From Caprella mutica (taxonomy: Eukaryota > Arthropoda > Malacostraca > Amphipoda > Caprellidae): 64,000 nt of DNA. Shown here piece after piece: positions 1 to 11,689 of the stretch. A model generated the notes under the pieces. It ran no database searches. It saw only the letters and a list, made by a program, of their open reading frames with translations, and was not told where the DNA came from. Each line of letters starts with the position of its first letter. Positions within the stretch are counted from its first letter, which is position 1. The stretch covers positions 124,001 to 188,000 of the forward strand of contig CANNZV010000916.1 of assembly GCA_947561585.1 (NCBI GenBank), in the 5' to 3' direction. Position numbers and translations under genes: made by a program.

Positions 1-117
1 AAGATCAATTTACTTTGGCACACTTGATATCTTAGCAGACACAAATGAAGATAACGAGTTAAAATAAATGACTCTTTTTCTCATTTGTTGGAAAAAGTGA
101 AACAATTTATTGTCGAT

Positions 118-262
118 TTATTGGGGTACTTAAACCCTAAAAATAATTTGAAAGCATCCAACCCGGCATAAAGGAGAGACCAACAGTGTCTGTTTCTGAG
201 ACCTGATGAAGATTTACTGAACACTTTATCAGTGAAGGGTAACTGCACTAATTCAGATAACA
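118..262 (+). repeat. direct repeat, uninterrupted copy
   Basis: This stretch begins ATTGGGGTACTTAAACCCTA and ends around GGGTAACTGCACTAATTCAG. The same sequence recurs at 1039-1392, where a miniature element splits it. It is therefore the empty-site version of that locus. Confidence 0.75.
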
Positions 263-824
263 AATTTAGGATATTTCTTTTAATTTGTTAAATGAATAAT
301 AAAATATACCTGCAAGGACTATAACCTGTACCAATAGAAATAAGAAATATAAATTATTTGTGTCATATTTTTTACAATAAAATCGAAAAAGTGGAACTAC
401 ACATAACTCAGAGCTCACACTTTCAAAAAATTATAATAATAATAATAAAAATGGTCATGGTTTACCCTGAGATTTCGAACGCTTTCACATTTATGATCAT
501 ATATGAGATAAATATATAATAGTCATTATTTTTACTGTTAATATCAAAGGAACTAGTGTACTTACCCGTTAAGAATAACGTGTTCTCAATTGCATCACTA
601 TCAATATTAGTGTAATTTAACTATCCACACTCTGGTCCGTGCTCTCAGATTTAAGGAAGCTATTAATTGAATAATGACGATAATATTATAATTATAACAA
701 ATGTTAAAGATTCGTTGAGTATATAAGTTTTATGACAGAGGCTGCAACTATTTCTTTATAAACTTACACTGTAGATTTGAAATAAATTCTAATTTAGTTA
801 ATTAAATCATTCATTGCACTCATA

Positions 825-935
825 TAAGAATTGGTATTCATGCTACCACCTGTAAGCATATTTAGCTTAATTTCTGAATATTAATTAGTGTGACAGACAA
901 ATAAAGATAATGAAACTATTTATGGGGGTGATTGA
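825..935 (+). repeat. dispersed repeat with GGTATTCATGCTACCAC
   Basis: The segment contains GGTATTCATGCTACCAC, then a GTGACAGACA motif, then AAACTATTTATGGGG. Recognisable relatives lie at 20265-20395, 22685-22790 and 27375-27440. The first motif is identical to the start of the 34-bp minisatellite at 10.5 kb, so this family may have seeded that array. Confidence 0.55.
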
Positions 936-1038
936 AATAAACAGTTAAAAATTATTATTTCATAGCAATATTTTATCTGATTAAAATATGAGAATGTCCA
1001 ATAACTCGGAACTTACTCTATTCACTATATTCTGTTAA

Positions 1039-1392
1039 TTATTGGGGTATTTAAACCCTAAAATAATTGATTTCATTTTAAAGGCTGCTTCACGCATCAC
1101 CGATATCCGTCCGGCACGTCACCGGACCGTCTCCGTCACTCTCCTCTCAGTGATTCAGTGTCAGTGAAAAAATATATCGTTACTTTAATTTCAACGAACA
1201 CATTCACACAGTACCGGCACTCCTCAGTGATAAAAAGTCACTGACCGGTGATGTCCCGGACGGATATCGGTGATGTGTGAAGCAGCCTTATTATTACACC
1301 AAACATCATACCGAGCGAGTTTATTTCTGAGACCTGATGAAGATTTACTGAACACTTTATCAGTGAAGGGTAACTGCACTAATTTAGATAAT
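1039..1392 (+). repeat. direct repeat copy split by a MITE
   Basis: This is the second copy of the 118-262 repeat. Its left part (1039-1075) and right part (about 1318-1392) match the first copy, while 1081-1289 between them is an unrelated inverted-repeat element. Confidence 0.7.
1081..1289. mobile_element. 209-bp MITE with long terminal inverted repeats
   Basis: The left end AAGGCTGCTTCAC is repeated inverted at the right end as GTGAAGCAGCCTT. Inverted identity continues inward through CATCACCGATATCCGTCCGG for about 36 bp, with a second inner match (CACCGG/CCGGTG). There is no coding capacity. It interrupts a repeat whose unbroken copy is at 118-262. No clear target duplication was found. 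Confidence 0.8.
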
Positions 1393-1812
1393 GGGAAAAA
1401 TACACAGAAAATACTTTATCATATATTCTATCTATACTAATAATTTCTTTAGTGTGTTTATTTATTTATTTGGTGTCCGTTTTTACACGACGAGTATTAA
1501 ACATGAAGAATGTAACTATGATACGCACAGGAATATATTGACTTGATATTTAAATATCCTATTGCTATGAAATTTTTGAATGTATTTTATTTATTAAATA
1601 AATTAGACTATGCTGAAAATTTAATTGAATTAATTGATAGTAACCTAATAACAGGTAATAAATTGGTATTGATGATGACCCGTTATTTTTAACGGGAAAG
1701 TACACTAGTAGTTATAGTAACTTGTTATTCAGATTAGTATATATTATGACACCTGCAGGTATTTATTATAGTTCATTAAACAGATTTAAAAATTATACTA
1801 AATTATATTAAA

Positions 1813-3650
1813 TGCACTCTGTAGAGTGCATACCTTCGCCGCCGTTTATCCGTTTTCTACCAAATTTAATAAACTGGTGACTGGATAGGGACCAATCGTC
1901 CCACCAAGTTTCACGCAATATGGTTCAATACTTTTTGAATTATTGAGTTATACATGACCTTGACCTTTGATTGGATCGCTCCCAAAATGCTACCATATGG
2001 TTCGATGACATTGTACAATTGTTCCATTAAATTCCAGACAATTTGGTTGAAAACTTTTCGAGTTATTGTGTTATACATGACCTTGACCTTTGACTGGATC
2101 GCTCCCAAAATTTTACCAGATTGTTCCTGGACATTGTCCAATCGGCCCATCAAATTTCAGAAAATTTGGTTGAATACTTTTTGAGTTATTGAGTTACAAA
2201 TGGCCTTGACCTTGATGTTTGACCTTTGACCTGATCGCTCCCAAAATATAATAGAATGGTTTCTGTATATTGACCAATCGTCCCACCAAGTTTCATCCAA
2301 TATTGTGCAATACTTTATGAGTTATGTATGACCATGACCTTGACCTTTGACCGAGTTGCTCCCAAAAATCTATCAGCAGGTCAATGGACATGCCAACAGC
2401 TACACAAAATTCCAGGCAATTTGGTCCAACACTTTTTCAGTTATGCAAATAACAAGATGATAAATAAATAAATGCCGTCTATAATATAACCTTTCCGCAT
2501 TCTGCGAAGGTAATAAACTATCGAAATTAGTGTAGTAACCCACAGACCTCCGAAGAATTAAATTATATATTGTCATTTTATGATAGTTTAGCTTCAGATA
2601 AACCTCTTTTACTCTTTTTTACTTTATTACCTAGTCTGCCATATCAATACATATACACTGATATATATAAATTAATTTACACAATCTAATGATTTATTTC
2701 ACTCAATTTAAATTAAACTAAACTAATAATAAACTACGTTTTTTTGTTTACATTTTTAATGCTAATTCACCACCAGTCGCTGTACAAACAGATATAAAAA
2801 CATTTCGACTTTTTTGAATGCTTCAGAAACCACGAAGATGTCAATTCTCGGGTATGGTATGAGTTATCGGACATTTTAGCATTTTCGACCATATAAGAGA
2901 AATAGGATAATTATCATATAATTATTAAATAAAAAATTCTTATATGTTCGAAAATATGAAACCGTAAGAAGTAGTAACATGCTATATCACAGCACACAGA
3001 TTAGATATTTATTTTCGTGCTAAAGTAACACAGTTCACATTCTAGCCAGTGTTTGCCTTCGCAGAATTCAGGAAGGTTATATTATTGACTGCATTTATTT
3101 ATTTATATATTTATCTTATTGTTATTCGCATAACGGAAAAAGTGTTCAACTAAATTGCCTGAAATTTAGTGAAACGATTGGTCAATAGTCAGTGAACTGC
3201 TGGTAGAATTTGGGGAGTGACCTGGCCAAAGGTCAAGGACAAGGTCATTTATAACTCAAAAAGTATTGAACTGTATTGCATGAAGCATTGTGGGACGATT
3301 GGTTTGACACAGGAACCATTTTGTTAGATTTTTAAAGCGATCGGGTCAAAGGTCAAAGATCAAGGTCAAAGCCATTTGTAACTCAAATAGTATTCAACCA
3401 ATTTGTCAGAAATTTGATGGGCCGATTGGACAATGTCCAGGAACCATTTGATAGAATTTTGGGAGCGATCTTGTCAAAGGTCAAGGTCATTTGTAACTCA
3501 ATAACTTAATAACTACTGAACCATATTGCATGGAACTTGGTGGGACGATTGGTTACTATCCAGTTAGCAGCTTCTTAATTTTTGGGAGAGAACGAATCAA
3601 AGCGGCGTCGAAGGTATGCGCTCTGCCGAGTGAACGCAATCTAGTTTTTT
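1813..3650. mobile_element. large foldback element with TGACCTTTGACC subrepeats
   Basis: The left arm (about 1813-2515) and right arm (about 3045-3650) are inverted copies. The outer end carries GAGTGCATACCTTCG on the left and CGAAGGTATGCGCTC on the right. The inner end carries TTCTGCGAAGG and CCTTCGCAGAA. Each arm contains several subrepeats of roughly 90-100 bp with TGACCTTGACCTTTGA, a segment GATCGCTCCCAAAAT, and TTTTGAGTTATTGAGTTA. The ~500-bp centre is AT-rich with no gene. Short open frames here are products of the repeats. Confidence 0.75.
2855..2975. repeat. palindromic MITE copy inside the foldback centre
   Basis: The inverted ends GAGTTATCGGACATTTTAGC and TTCGAAAATATGAAACCG flank an AT-rich palindromic middle (AATTATCATATAATTATT). 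It resembles the MITE family seen four times at 61-64 kb. Confidence 0.5.
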
Positions 3651-4814
3651 AGTTTTTGCTAATTACCAAGCAGTTCATAAAGTACAAATGGACCATCAAA
3701 AATGTCAATGGTTATTTGCTTGTTATTTTCTTTTTACGACCTCATGCATTATTGTTATAGTTAAGTAATGATTCCATGTAATTAACCTCTTATGTTGATA
3801 TTGAATTAAAGGACAAATTTATTGAAGATATCAAACTACAGTCAAATAGATGTGTCTCTTAGATGATTTTTGAAAGTTTACTAATTTCACATTCTCAAAA
3901 TTAATTTTACAAAATGCAATGCTTGTACCTATTTTAAAATATGTCTGAGTTTACTAGGACAAATTTGTGAGATTTGAAAAGAATAGAAAAAAAAGTATGT
4001 GTAAGATCGATTCTCCATTTAGAATACCAATCATTTTTCAGATCATTTAGTTTTCAATGTGAAGGGTTAAGGTTGCTTTACCATCTCAACTTCTTGTGTT
4101 GATTTCTTTGTCAACTCAGCAGAAATTCATAAATAAACTGAAACAAATATTTAGCAGAAAATATTACATGGATGAAATATTTGAGATGAGAATAAAATAC
4201 AAGTAATACCATCACAAGTTTTATTTTCATTGGACATACTTTCACAATTATAGTACAAATATATTACAGAAATTAAATGAATAGCTTAATTCTAGCAAAT
4301 TATATTGAATGATATGCTCCTCTGATAGTTTATATTGTTTGAAGAAAGTTAATTTGACTCCTTAGTAATTTGATCCCCTGGTTATTTGATCCCGTAATTT
4401 TACTCCTGGTATATTGAAATAAAATAAAAAGATAACGTTCCTTATAGTATGGTTACATAATATTGCATTTTTAATTTAGTAAGTGCAACATCAAGAGTTA
4501 AATAACGAGGGTTGAAATTACCAGGGAGTCAAATTAGCATGGAGTCAAATTACCGGTCACGTAATATAAAATAAGCTTAAAATAATTTAGATGTCCAGGC
4601 AATTATTATTTACAAATGATTTTTTTTCACAAAACTTTATTTCATTTCTTAGTTATTGATAATTCAAAAAGAAAGAGTGAAAAATATTATTGTAAATTAA
4701 TATAACAAAGAGTACATTATTATTTATTACTAAGACAAATTATAAAAAAAAACCTGAAGATTATTGTTGATAACTATGGTGTGCTATTCGTTGCTTTATT
4801 TCACAATTGAATAT
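3651..4814. other. F-box gene 3' flank, no other gene seen
   Basis: The stretch is AT-rich. Between about 4350 and 4560 there is a small foldback in which TTTGACTCC and GATCCC motifs on one side face GGAGTCAAATTA motifs on the other. TTTATT at 4795-4800 gives AATAAA on the minus strand just beyond the F-box stop codon and could serve as its polyadenylation signal. Confidence 0.5.
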
Positions 4815-7800
4815 TCAATGCAACATTAACCTATCAAAGAATATTAAAAGACTAGTTTTATCTACTGTCTGACCTAATGAACTACCTGCAATTGGCTCAA
4901 GGCACGCAGAAAGAGGATCAGAAAGAGAGTCAAGGATGTTCTGGTTCACATTGTAGATGTAAATGAATACTATTTTTTTGTGGTGTTTAAGTGTATCTAC
5001 CAATTCTAAGATAGAATTAACTACCTGATCAACTTGTTTGTCCTTTGACTCCATGTTGATATCGAGATGCCTTAGGTTAGTACATTTAGTGAGAAGTTCT
5101 TTTTTGAACCCTGCGATGGTACTGTAACCAACTGTAAACAATTCAAGAGTTTCGCTGAAAAAAAGATCGGCAACGTAGGGGCAATGGAATTTCCCAGACA
5201 ACATAATTTTTTCAGCTGGAATATTATGAATTATTTTTGATACTTCTGCAGAAACTACCAAATTACCCGACAGTTTAACTTTTTTCAAGTTCTTACACTT
5301 TCCAAGAGCATTCAGATGTGCCAGGGTTACGTTTCTTCCTCTATACTCTGCCTTTTGCAAAGTATCCGTACATTTCTCTATCGCAATTTGAAATCGTTTT
5401 GGTGACCCTTGTACCTCAATATCCGTTATGGCAGATGGAGCCAATTGTAAGACTCTACTCATGTCACCAGCACTCTTCTTCATATAGGAACGGAGAGTTA
5501 ACTCATCATTAGACATTCTGAGAAAGTCAATATCATCTTTGTTCATTTCATTAAATGTCTTTTCAAGAGTAGCTATAATTAGTCTCTGATATTCAATCAC
5601 TGACCCATATCGATCAGTTGGATTGTACATTATAATAGTTGTAGTTTGTAAATCCCTGCACATATTAATTTCATTCTTCATTTTCGTATGAAATAACGAA
5701 TAGGAGTAGACAGCAATTCGATTCACCTGTTGGGGATTGAATAACTAGAATTAGTTATTAGAAACTATTACATATATGTTTCACAAATGTTTAGTTATGT
5801 GTTTATAAGGTGTAGGAATAACCATTATTTTCCAGTAAGAAATATAGGCCGGGAAACATTATATTTATTTATTAAAACAAAAGTCTCTTACTTGAATTAA
5901 AAAGAGTCGGGACAACTTTTTTTCACTGTATATATAGCTTTTATTTAAAAAAAGGACTAAAGACTTAGTAAGCTCAGAGCTTAAAGGTATCCTAAATCAT
6001 TAGAATAAAAAAAATGCTCTTGACTAGATAGTGATAGAAAATAGTATCTGAATTAAAATGTTGGTCGAGATAAATAAGCAATATATCCAAGCATGGATTG
6101 TAAGGATTATCAAGAATTATGAAAAGTTACACAATGGAAATATTTATCCCTGTTCTAAATACTCACCTTAAAAAATAAATGGTTCCTGTAGCATTTTAGG
6201 TTACTGAGTAAGTTGAAACGATGGCTCACTTTAGGCAGAGTTGAAATATCAGTCAGGTTTTCGAAATGCTCGAAGATCTTGATAACCATTTCATTGGGCA
6301 ATTGATCCATCATATTGGTCTGAAATTGGAACAAATAATTTGAAGATGATTAGTATTTATCTATTTATTAAATATTAAAGATTCGTGGCTAACTCGTCGT
6401 TGCATTCAAAGGTTGACTAATTTAAGTGAAATGATATTCCAAAGGTTCAACTGCCTTCTTGGTGAGGTGAAAGAATAGAAACAGAACTAGGTGAAAAAAT
6501 AAGAACAGGACTAGGTGAAAGAATAGAAACAGAACTAGGTGAAAAAATAAGAACAGGACTAGGTGAAAGAATAGAAACAGAACTAGGTGAAAAAATAAGA
6601 ACAGGACTAGGTGAAAGAATAGAAACAAAACTAGGTGAGAGAATAGAAACAAAACTAGGTGAAAAAATAAGAACAGGACTAGGTGAAAGAATAGAAACAA
6701 AACTAGGTGAGAGAATAGAAACAAAACTAGGTGAAAAAATAAAAATAGGACTAGGTGAAAGAATAGAAACAAAACTAGGTGAAAAAATAAGAACAGAACT
6801 AGGTGAGAGAATATAAACAGAACTAGGTGAAAGAATAAGAACAGGACTAGGTGAAAGAATAGAAACAAAACTAGGTGAAAAAATAAGAACAGGACTAGGT
6901 GAAAGAATAGAAACAAAACTAGGTGAGAGAATAGAAACAAAACTAGGTGAAAAAACAAGAACAGGACTAGGTGAAAGAATAGAAACAAAACTAGGTGAGA
7001 GAATAGAAACAGAACTAGGTGAAAGAATAGAAACAGAACTAGGTGAAAGAATAGAAACAGAACTAGGTGAGAGAATAGAAACAGAACTAGGTGAAAGAAT
7101 AGAAACAGAACTAGGTGAGAGAATAGAAACAGAACTAGGTGAGAGAATAGAAACAGAACTAGATGAAAGAATAGAAACAGAACTAGGTGAGAGAATAGAA
7201 ACAGAACTAGGTGAGAGAATAGAAACAGAACTAGGTGAAAGAATAGAAACAGAACTAGGGAAAAGAATAGAAACAGAACTAGGTGAGAGAATAGAAACAG
7301 AACTAGGTGAAAGAATAGAAACAGAACTAGGTAAAAGAATAGAAACAGAACTAGGTAAAAGAATAGAAACAGAACTAGGTAAAAGAATAGAAACAGAACT
7401 AGGTGAAAGAATAGAAACAGAACTAGGTAAAAGAATAGAAACAGAACTAGGTGAAAGAATAGAAACAGAACTAGGTGAAAGAATAGAAACAGAACTAGGT
7501 AAAAGAATAGAAACAGAACTAGGTAAAAGAATAGTCTGCTTTCCTGAAATTTTCTACGTATCAAACATATTCTTCCTCTCAGATTTATCGTATATGAGAA
7601 ATGTATTTCTAACTAATAACTTTTATTGTTGTTCTTCCAGGAAAATATTCCATTGAACAGGTAAAAAACAGTATGTCTCTTTGCCTTCGTTTTGAATTCA
7701 ACAACCAAACCTTTTGTAGAAGTGGAGGGAACTTTACCTAAATACGAAGTTAATTTCCACAAAATAAAAATATCTAAAGTATCGATGAACATCGATAGCA

Positions 7801-7995
7801 TTACCAAACTAAACAATAATATATGTACAACTTTGCCGTGAAAATAACAAAGTAGAAAAGTCTCCCTAAAATAGTCTGTATACTGTGCCTTCACCAGCCC
7901 CTTCTTTCTTATTAAAAATGAAACTAAAATAATATTTGCTTTGAATATTAATTTTCATAAAGTAAACTCACGTTTTTCTCTTCGTTATTCTCCAT
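4815..7995 (-). CDS. F-box protein with LRR-like C-terminal region
   Basis: Three exons join in phase: 7995-7972 (8 codons), 6319-6167 (51 codons) and 5726-4815 with its stop (303 codons), giving 362 aa. Introns end in standard sites (donor GTGAGT at 7971 and 6166, acceptors TTTCAG and CAACAG). Residues ~15-59 form an F-box: LPNEMVIKIFEHF, then VSHRFNLLS. F-box proteins bind SKP1 and bring substrates to SCF ubiquitin ligases. The rest has irregular leucine-rich stretches (CKNLKKVKLSGNLV near 190-205, TNLRHLDINMES near 275), as in FBXL-type proteins, but no canonical LRR array. The third exon opens with a GTG codon that is not a start; the true start is the ATG at 7995. Intron 1 (1.65 kb) carries a 1.1-kb minisatellite. 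The substrate and exact orthologue are unknown. Confidence 0.8.
6460..7535. repeat. 24-bp minisatellite in F-box gene intron 1, ~45 copies
   Basis: The unit includes ACTAGGTGAAAGAATAGAAA. In the low-coordinate half, variants alternate (GAAAAAATAAGAACAGG against GAGAGAATAGAAACA), a higher-order pattern; the high-coordinate half is more uniform. Because 24 is a multiple of three and the minus strand lacks stops, it shows a 380-codon open frame of a repeated hydrophobic octapeptide (FHLVLFLF). It lies between two exons that splice in phase without it, so I do not call it a gene. Confidence 0.9.
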
Positions 7996-8300
7996 AACTT
8001 TTTGACTCAATATCACAATTCCTAGAGACTCCAAGGGACAGCTTAAACCTCACTTGTTGAGATGTACATTCGAAATGAATGGTCTTGAGAATTACAGCCG
8101 GCTTTTATAGTGCGGAGATGGTCGAAAAAGATGTACAAGAGGCTTTGACGTCATACGGCAACCACAAGAACATGTACATCCTGTTTGGTAAGAATTTAAT
8201 CGAAAACGATAAACAAAGAGGCTTTGACCGACATATGCCTGCAGCCTACCACAAGAACAATGTACATCCTGTTTGGTAACATTCTGTTCCAAAACGTTGA
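7996..8300 (-). promoter_or_regulatory. candidate promoter/5' region of the F-box gene
   Basis: This is the 300 bp upstream of the F-box start codon. It contains a partial tandem duplication with an 88-bp period (GTACATCCTGTTTGGTAA at 8174 and 8262, preceded by GAGGCTTTGAC in both) and one perfect cAMP-response palindrome at 8146. The overlapping open frames on both strands come from the duplication. Confidence 0.4.
8146..8153. promoter_or_regulatory. CRE/ATF palindrome TGACGTCA
   Basis: A perfect TGACGTCA lies 151 bp upstream of the F-box ATG. The second tandem copy has lost it (TTTGACCGACAT). CREB/ATF factors bind this motif; use here is inferred from position only. Confidence 0.4.
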
Positions 8301-8777
8301 TCGAAATTACTCATAAAAACCAAATGTTAAACTAAATTCTCTTATTCAGTTTATATTTCTAGTAATATGGATGTAAGAATATTTATTATGGAAATAGATA
8401 TATGTTATTAAGGTATTCATATATATAGGGTTGGTACATTTTTTTCATTGTTTAAATTTAGGCCTAATACAAACCTACACTGTGAACGTATTTCAATCTT
8501 GTGACCGGTAATACACAGCCACATGTGTACATAGGACAGGGAAGTAACAACATCACATGGTAAATATTTTCAGAAGTTAACCTGTGAAGTGTGAACTCAC
8601 AAAAGTTTTTATTAAAAGCAAAACACGTTTTAACATAATCATTATTGAAGTGCAGTATCACATAAACAGAATGTACAACATATTAATGTTAGAAATTGAA
8701 AAACGAAAATTATATCACATTTAAACGTATTAAAAAAAAATCTTATTTATAATCATAAATTTCAATATAGAAATCTA
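8301..8777. other. intergenic, no gene seen
   Basis: AT-rich sequence. At 8536-8552 it contains AGGGAAGTAACAACATC, which is a piece of the neighbouring 50-bp array unit in the opposite orientation. Confidence 0.5.
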
Positions 8778-10012
8778 CTGCTCCTTTACCAGCCCTATAA
8801 GATGTTGTTACTTCCCTATTCTGTATACTGTGCCTTTAACAGCCCTATAAGATGTTGTTACTTCCCTATTCTGTATACTGTGCCTTTACCAGCCCTATAA
8901 GATGTTGTTACTTCCCTATTCTGTATACTGTGCCTTTACCAGTCCTATAAGATGTTGTTACTTCCCTATTCTGTATACTGTGCCTTTACCAGCCCTATAA
9001 GATGTTGTTACTTCCCTATTCTGTATACTGTGCCTTTACCAGTCCTATAAGATGTTGTTACTTCCCTATTCTGTGTACTGTGCCTTTACCAGCCCTATAA
9101 GATGTTGTTACTTCCCTATTCTGTATACTGTGCCTTTACCAGCCCTATTAGATGTTGTTACTTCCCTATTCTGTATACTGTGCCTTTACCAGTCCTATAA
9201 GATGTTGTTACTTCCCTATTCTGTATACTGTGCCTTTACCAGCCCTATAAGATGTTGTTACTTCCCTATTCTGTATACTGTGCCTTTACCAGTCCTATAA
9301 GATGTTGTTACTTCCCTATTCTGTATACTGTGCCTTTACCAGCCCTATTAGATGTTGTTACTTCCCTATTCTGTATACTGTGCCTTTACCAGCCCTATAA
9401 GATGTTGTTACTTCCCTATTCTGTATACTGTGCCTTTACCAGCCCTATTAGATGTTGTTACTTCCCTATTCTGTATACTGTGCCTTTACCAGCCCTATAA
9501 GATGTTGTTACTTCCCTATTCTGTATACTGTGCCTTTACCAGCCCTATTAGATGTTGTTACTTCCCTATTCTGTATACTGTGCCTTTACCAGCCCTATAA
9601 GATGTTGTTACTTCCCTATTCTGTATAATGTGTCTTTACCAGCCCTATTAGATGTTGTTACTTCCCTATTCTGTATACTGTGCCTTTACCAGTCCTATAA
9701 GATGTTGTTACTTCCCTATTCTGTATACTGTGCCTTTACCAGCCCTATTAGATGTTGTTACTTCCCTATTCTGTATACTGTGCCTTTACCAGCCCTATAA
9801 GATGTTGTTACTTCCCTATTCTGTATAATGTGCCTTTACCAGCCCTATAAGATGTTGTTACTTCCCTATTCTGTATACTGTGCCTTTACCAGCCCTATTA
9901 GATGTTGTTACTTCCCTATTCTGTATACTGTGCCTTTACCAGCCCTATTAGATATTGTTACTTCCCTATTCTGTACACTGTGCCTTTACCAGCCCTATAA
10001 AATGTTGTTGTT
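8778..10012 (+). repeat. 50-bp minisatellite, ~24 copies
   Basis: The unit contains GATGTTGTTACTTCCCTATT and CTGTATACTGTGCCTTTACC. Units differ mainly as CCCTATAAG against CCCTATTAG and AGCCC against AGTCC, often alternating, which suggests duplication in blocks of two units. Because 50 is not a multiple of three, several overlapping 82-codon frames appear; none is a gene. A partial match (GTCTGTATACTGTGCCTTCA) in F-box intron 1 near 7873-7893 could be a relative of the founder. Confidence 0.92.
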
Positions 10013-10544
10013 ACCTGTAACGCAGACCCTACTTAACCTCAAGATTAACAACCAGTTTAGTTTGAATCTTTTTCCTCAAATCATTATATAGTTTTTGAAA
10101 GAACGGAATTATGAACCCGTTCGGTAACTCGGAAATCGCCCTAATTGCATTAGGTTAAAATAAGTTAATTATTAATTATCAACATGAATTATATATTAAT
10201 TTAGTGAAACGGGTCTTCAACAAAAAAATCTTAGTAATTCTAAACTTAATCTCAAGGATAAGTTCCAAGTTATCGAACTATTCCACATATTCGATCATTT
10301 TTCTCTTCACTTTATTGTTTCAAAATGTTAGAAGAAGAATGATAACAAATTAAACTCATTTTATAGCTAATATATTTCTTCTACAGTTACCCATCAAAGG
10401 CTTAGAGTGTTCAGTACTAATTAGTTACACGTGTTCTCTGATATGAAACTGTACCGTTAAAATAATGCAAGAGTGCTTTCTATATATTTTTGTGGTCCTT
10501 CCATTGGATCAAATCATATGTTATTGAACAGAGAAAATGTTATC

Positions 10545-11200
10545 ACCACTCACCGCTGGGTAGCGTGGTATTCATGCTACCACTCACCGCTAAGTGGCGT
10601 GGTAACCATGCTACCACTCACCGCTAGGTGGCGTGGTATCCATGCTACCACTCACCGCTAGGTGGCGTGGAATCCATGCTACCACTCACCGCTAGGTGGC
10701 GTGGTATCCATGCTACCACTCACCGCTAGGTGGCGTGGTATCCATGCTACCACTCACTGCTAGGTGGCGTGGAATCCATGCTACCACTCACCGCTAGGTG
10801 GCGTGGAATCCATGCTATCACTCACCGCTAGGTGGCGTGGTATCCATGCTACCACTCACTGCTAGGTGGCGTGGTATCCATGCTACCACTCACCGCTAGG
10901 TGGCGTGGTATCCATGCTACCACTCACCGCTAGGGGGCGTGGTATCCATGCTACCACTCACCGCTAGGTGGCGTGGTATCCATGCTACCACTCACTGCTA
11001 GGTGGCGTGATACCATTGCTACCACTCACTGCTAGGTGGCGTGATACCATTGCTACCACTCCGCTAGGTGGCGTGGTATCCATGCTACCACACACTGCTA
11101 GGTGAGGGATATCATTGCTACAACTCACCACTAGGTGGCGTGCTATTCGTGATATCATTTCTAGGTGGCGTGGTATCCATGCTACCATTCATGGCGCCAT
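10545..11200 (+). repeat. 34-bp minisatellite in element A1, ~19 copies
   Basis: Each unit carries two small hairpins: GTGGTATCCATGCTACCAC (6-bp stem) and CACCGCTAGGTG (4-bp stem). It starts immediately after the left terminal block of A1. The first unit reads GGTATTCATGCTACCAC, as in the dispersed repeat at 832. The last units are irregular. A shorter array of the same unit occupies the comparable place in element A3 (19305-19505). Confidence 0.9.
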
Positions 11201-11689
11201 TTGTCCCATATCGTATCAGGCGGGTAAAAATGTGACGCATTTCACTTTAATATATGAGCAGGACATTAACTTTTAGGTTGACATGCAATGAAGGTTTCGA
11301 CTTTTTTGTTTTTATTGAACAATTAAAAGAGAGGAATACGTAGGTAAAGTTACAATATTATAGATAGATATTTAGATAGTTCAAGGAGATATCCCAATGA
11401 ATGTCAGTCCGGATAGATTTTTAATTAAATATTAAGTAACAAGTTTCATGAGTTCATGACATTAAAAACACAATATTGCTGACTAAGCGAAAATAAGGAG
11501 AAAATTAGCAGATGCGTTACATTTCTAACCTCCTCCCATCAGCACTCAATATAATTAAATAGTTATTATTCAACCGTTAGATTTTCGATAAGGAAATGAA
11601 AGATAAATATATAATTATTAGATATATTTATTTGATATTCATTAGTTAAATACTAAATTGAATAGTTCTCTCTTTTTAATTTTTCAAAG

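Larger units (their letters stand above)
1..1080. other. intergenic, AT-rich, no gene seen
   Basis: No coding exon could be supported here. It holds the first copy of a direct repeat (118-262), a dispersed-repeat copy (825-935) and a MITE-like end near 990-1015 (motif CCAATAACTCGGAACTTAC, also present at 62.7 kb). Confidence 0.6.

Noticed and set aside
6422..7564. 380-codon minus-strand open frame of FHLVLFLF repeats
   Set aside because: It is a 24-bp minisatellite inside an intron whose flanking exons splice in phase without it; the frame stays open only because the unit length is a multiple of three.
9052..10091. Series of overlapping 82-87-codon open frames
   Set aside because: All are phases of the 50-bp tandem array.
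10545..11200. RHBDD1 exon 4 donor as founder of the 34-bp array
   Set aside because: Only loose similarity (about 13 of 22 positions); the dispersed repeat at 832 has an exact 17-base match to the first unit and is the better candidate.
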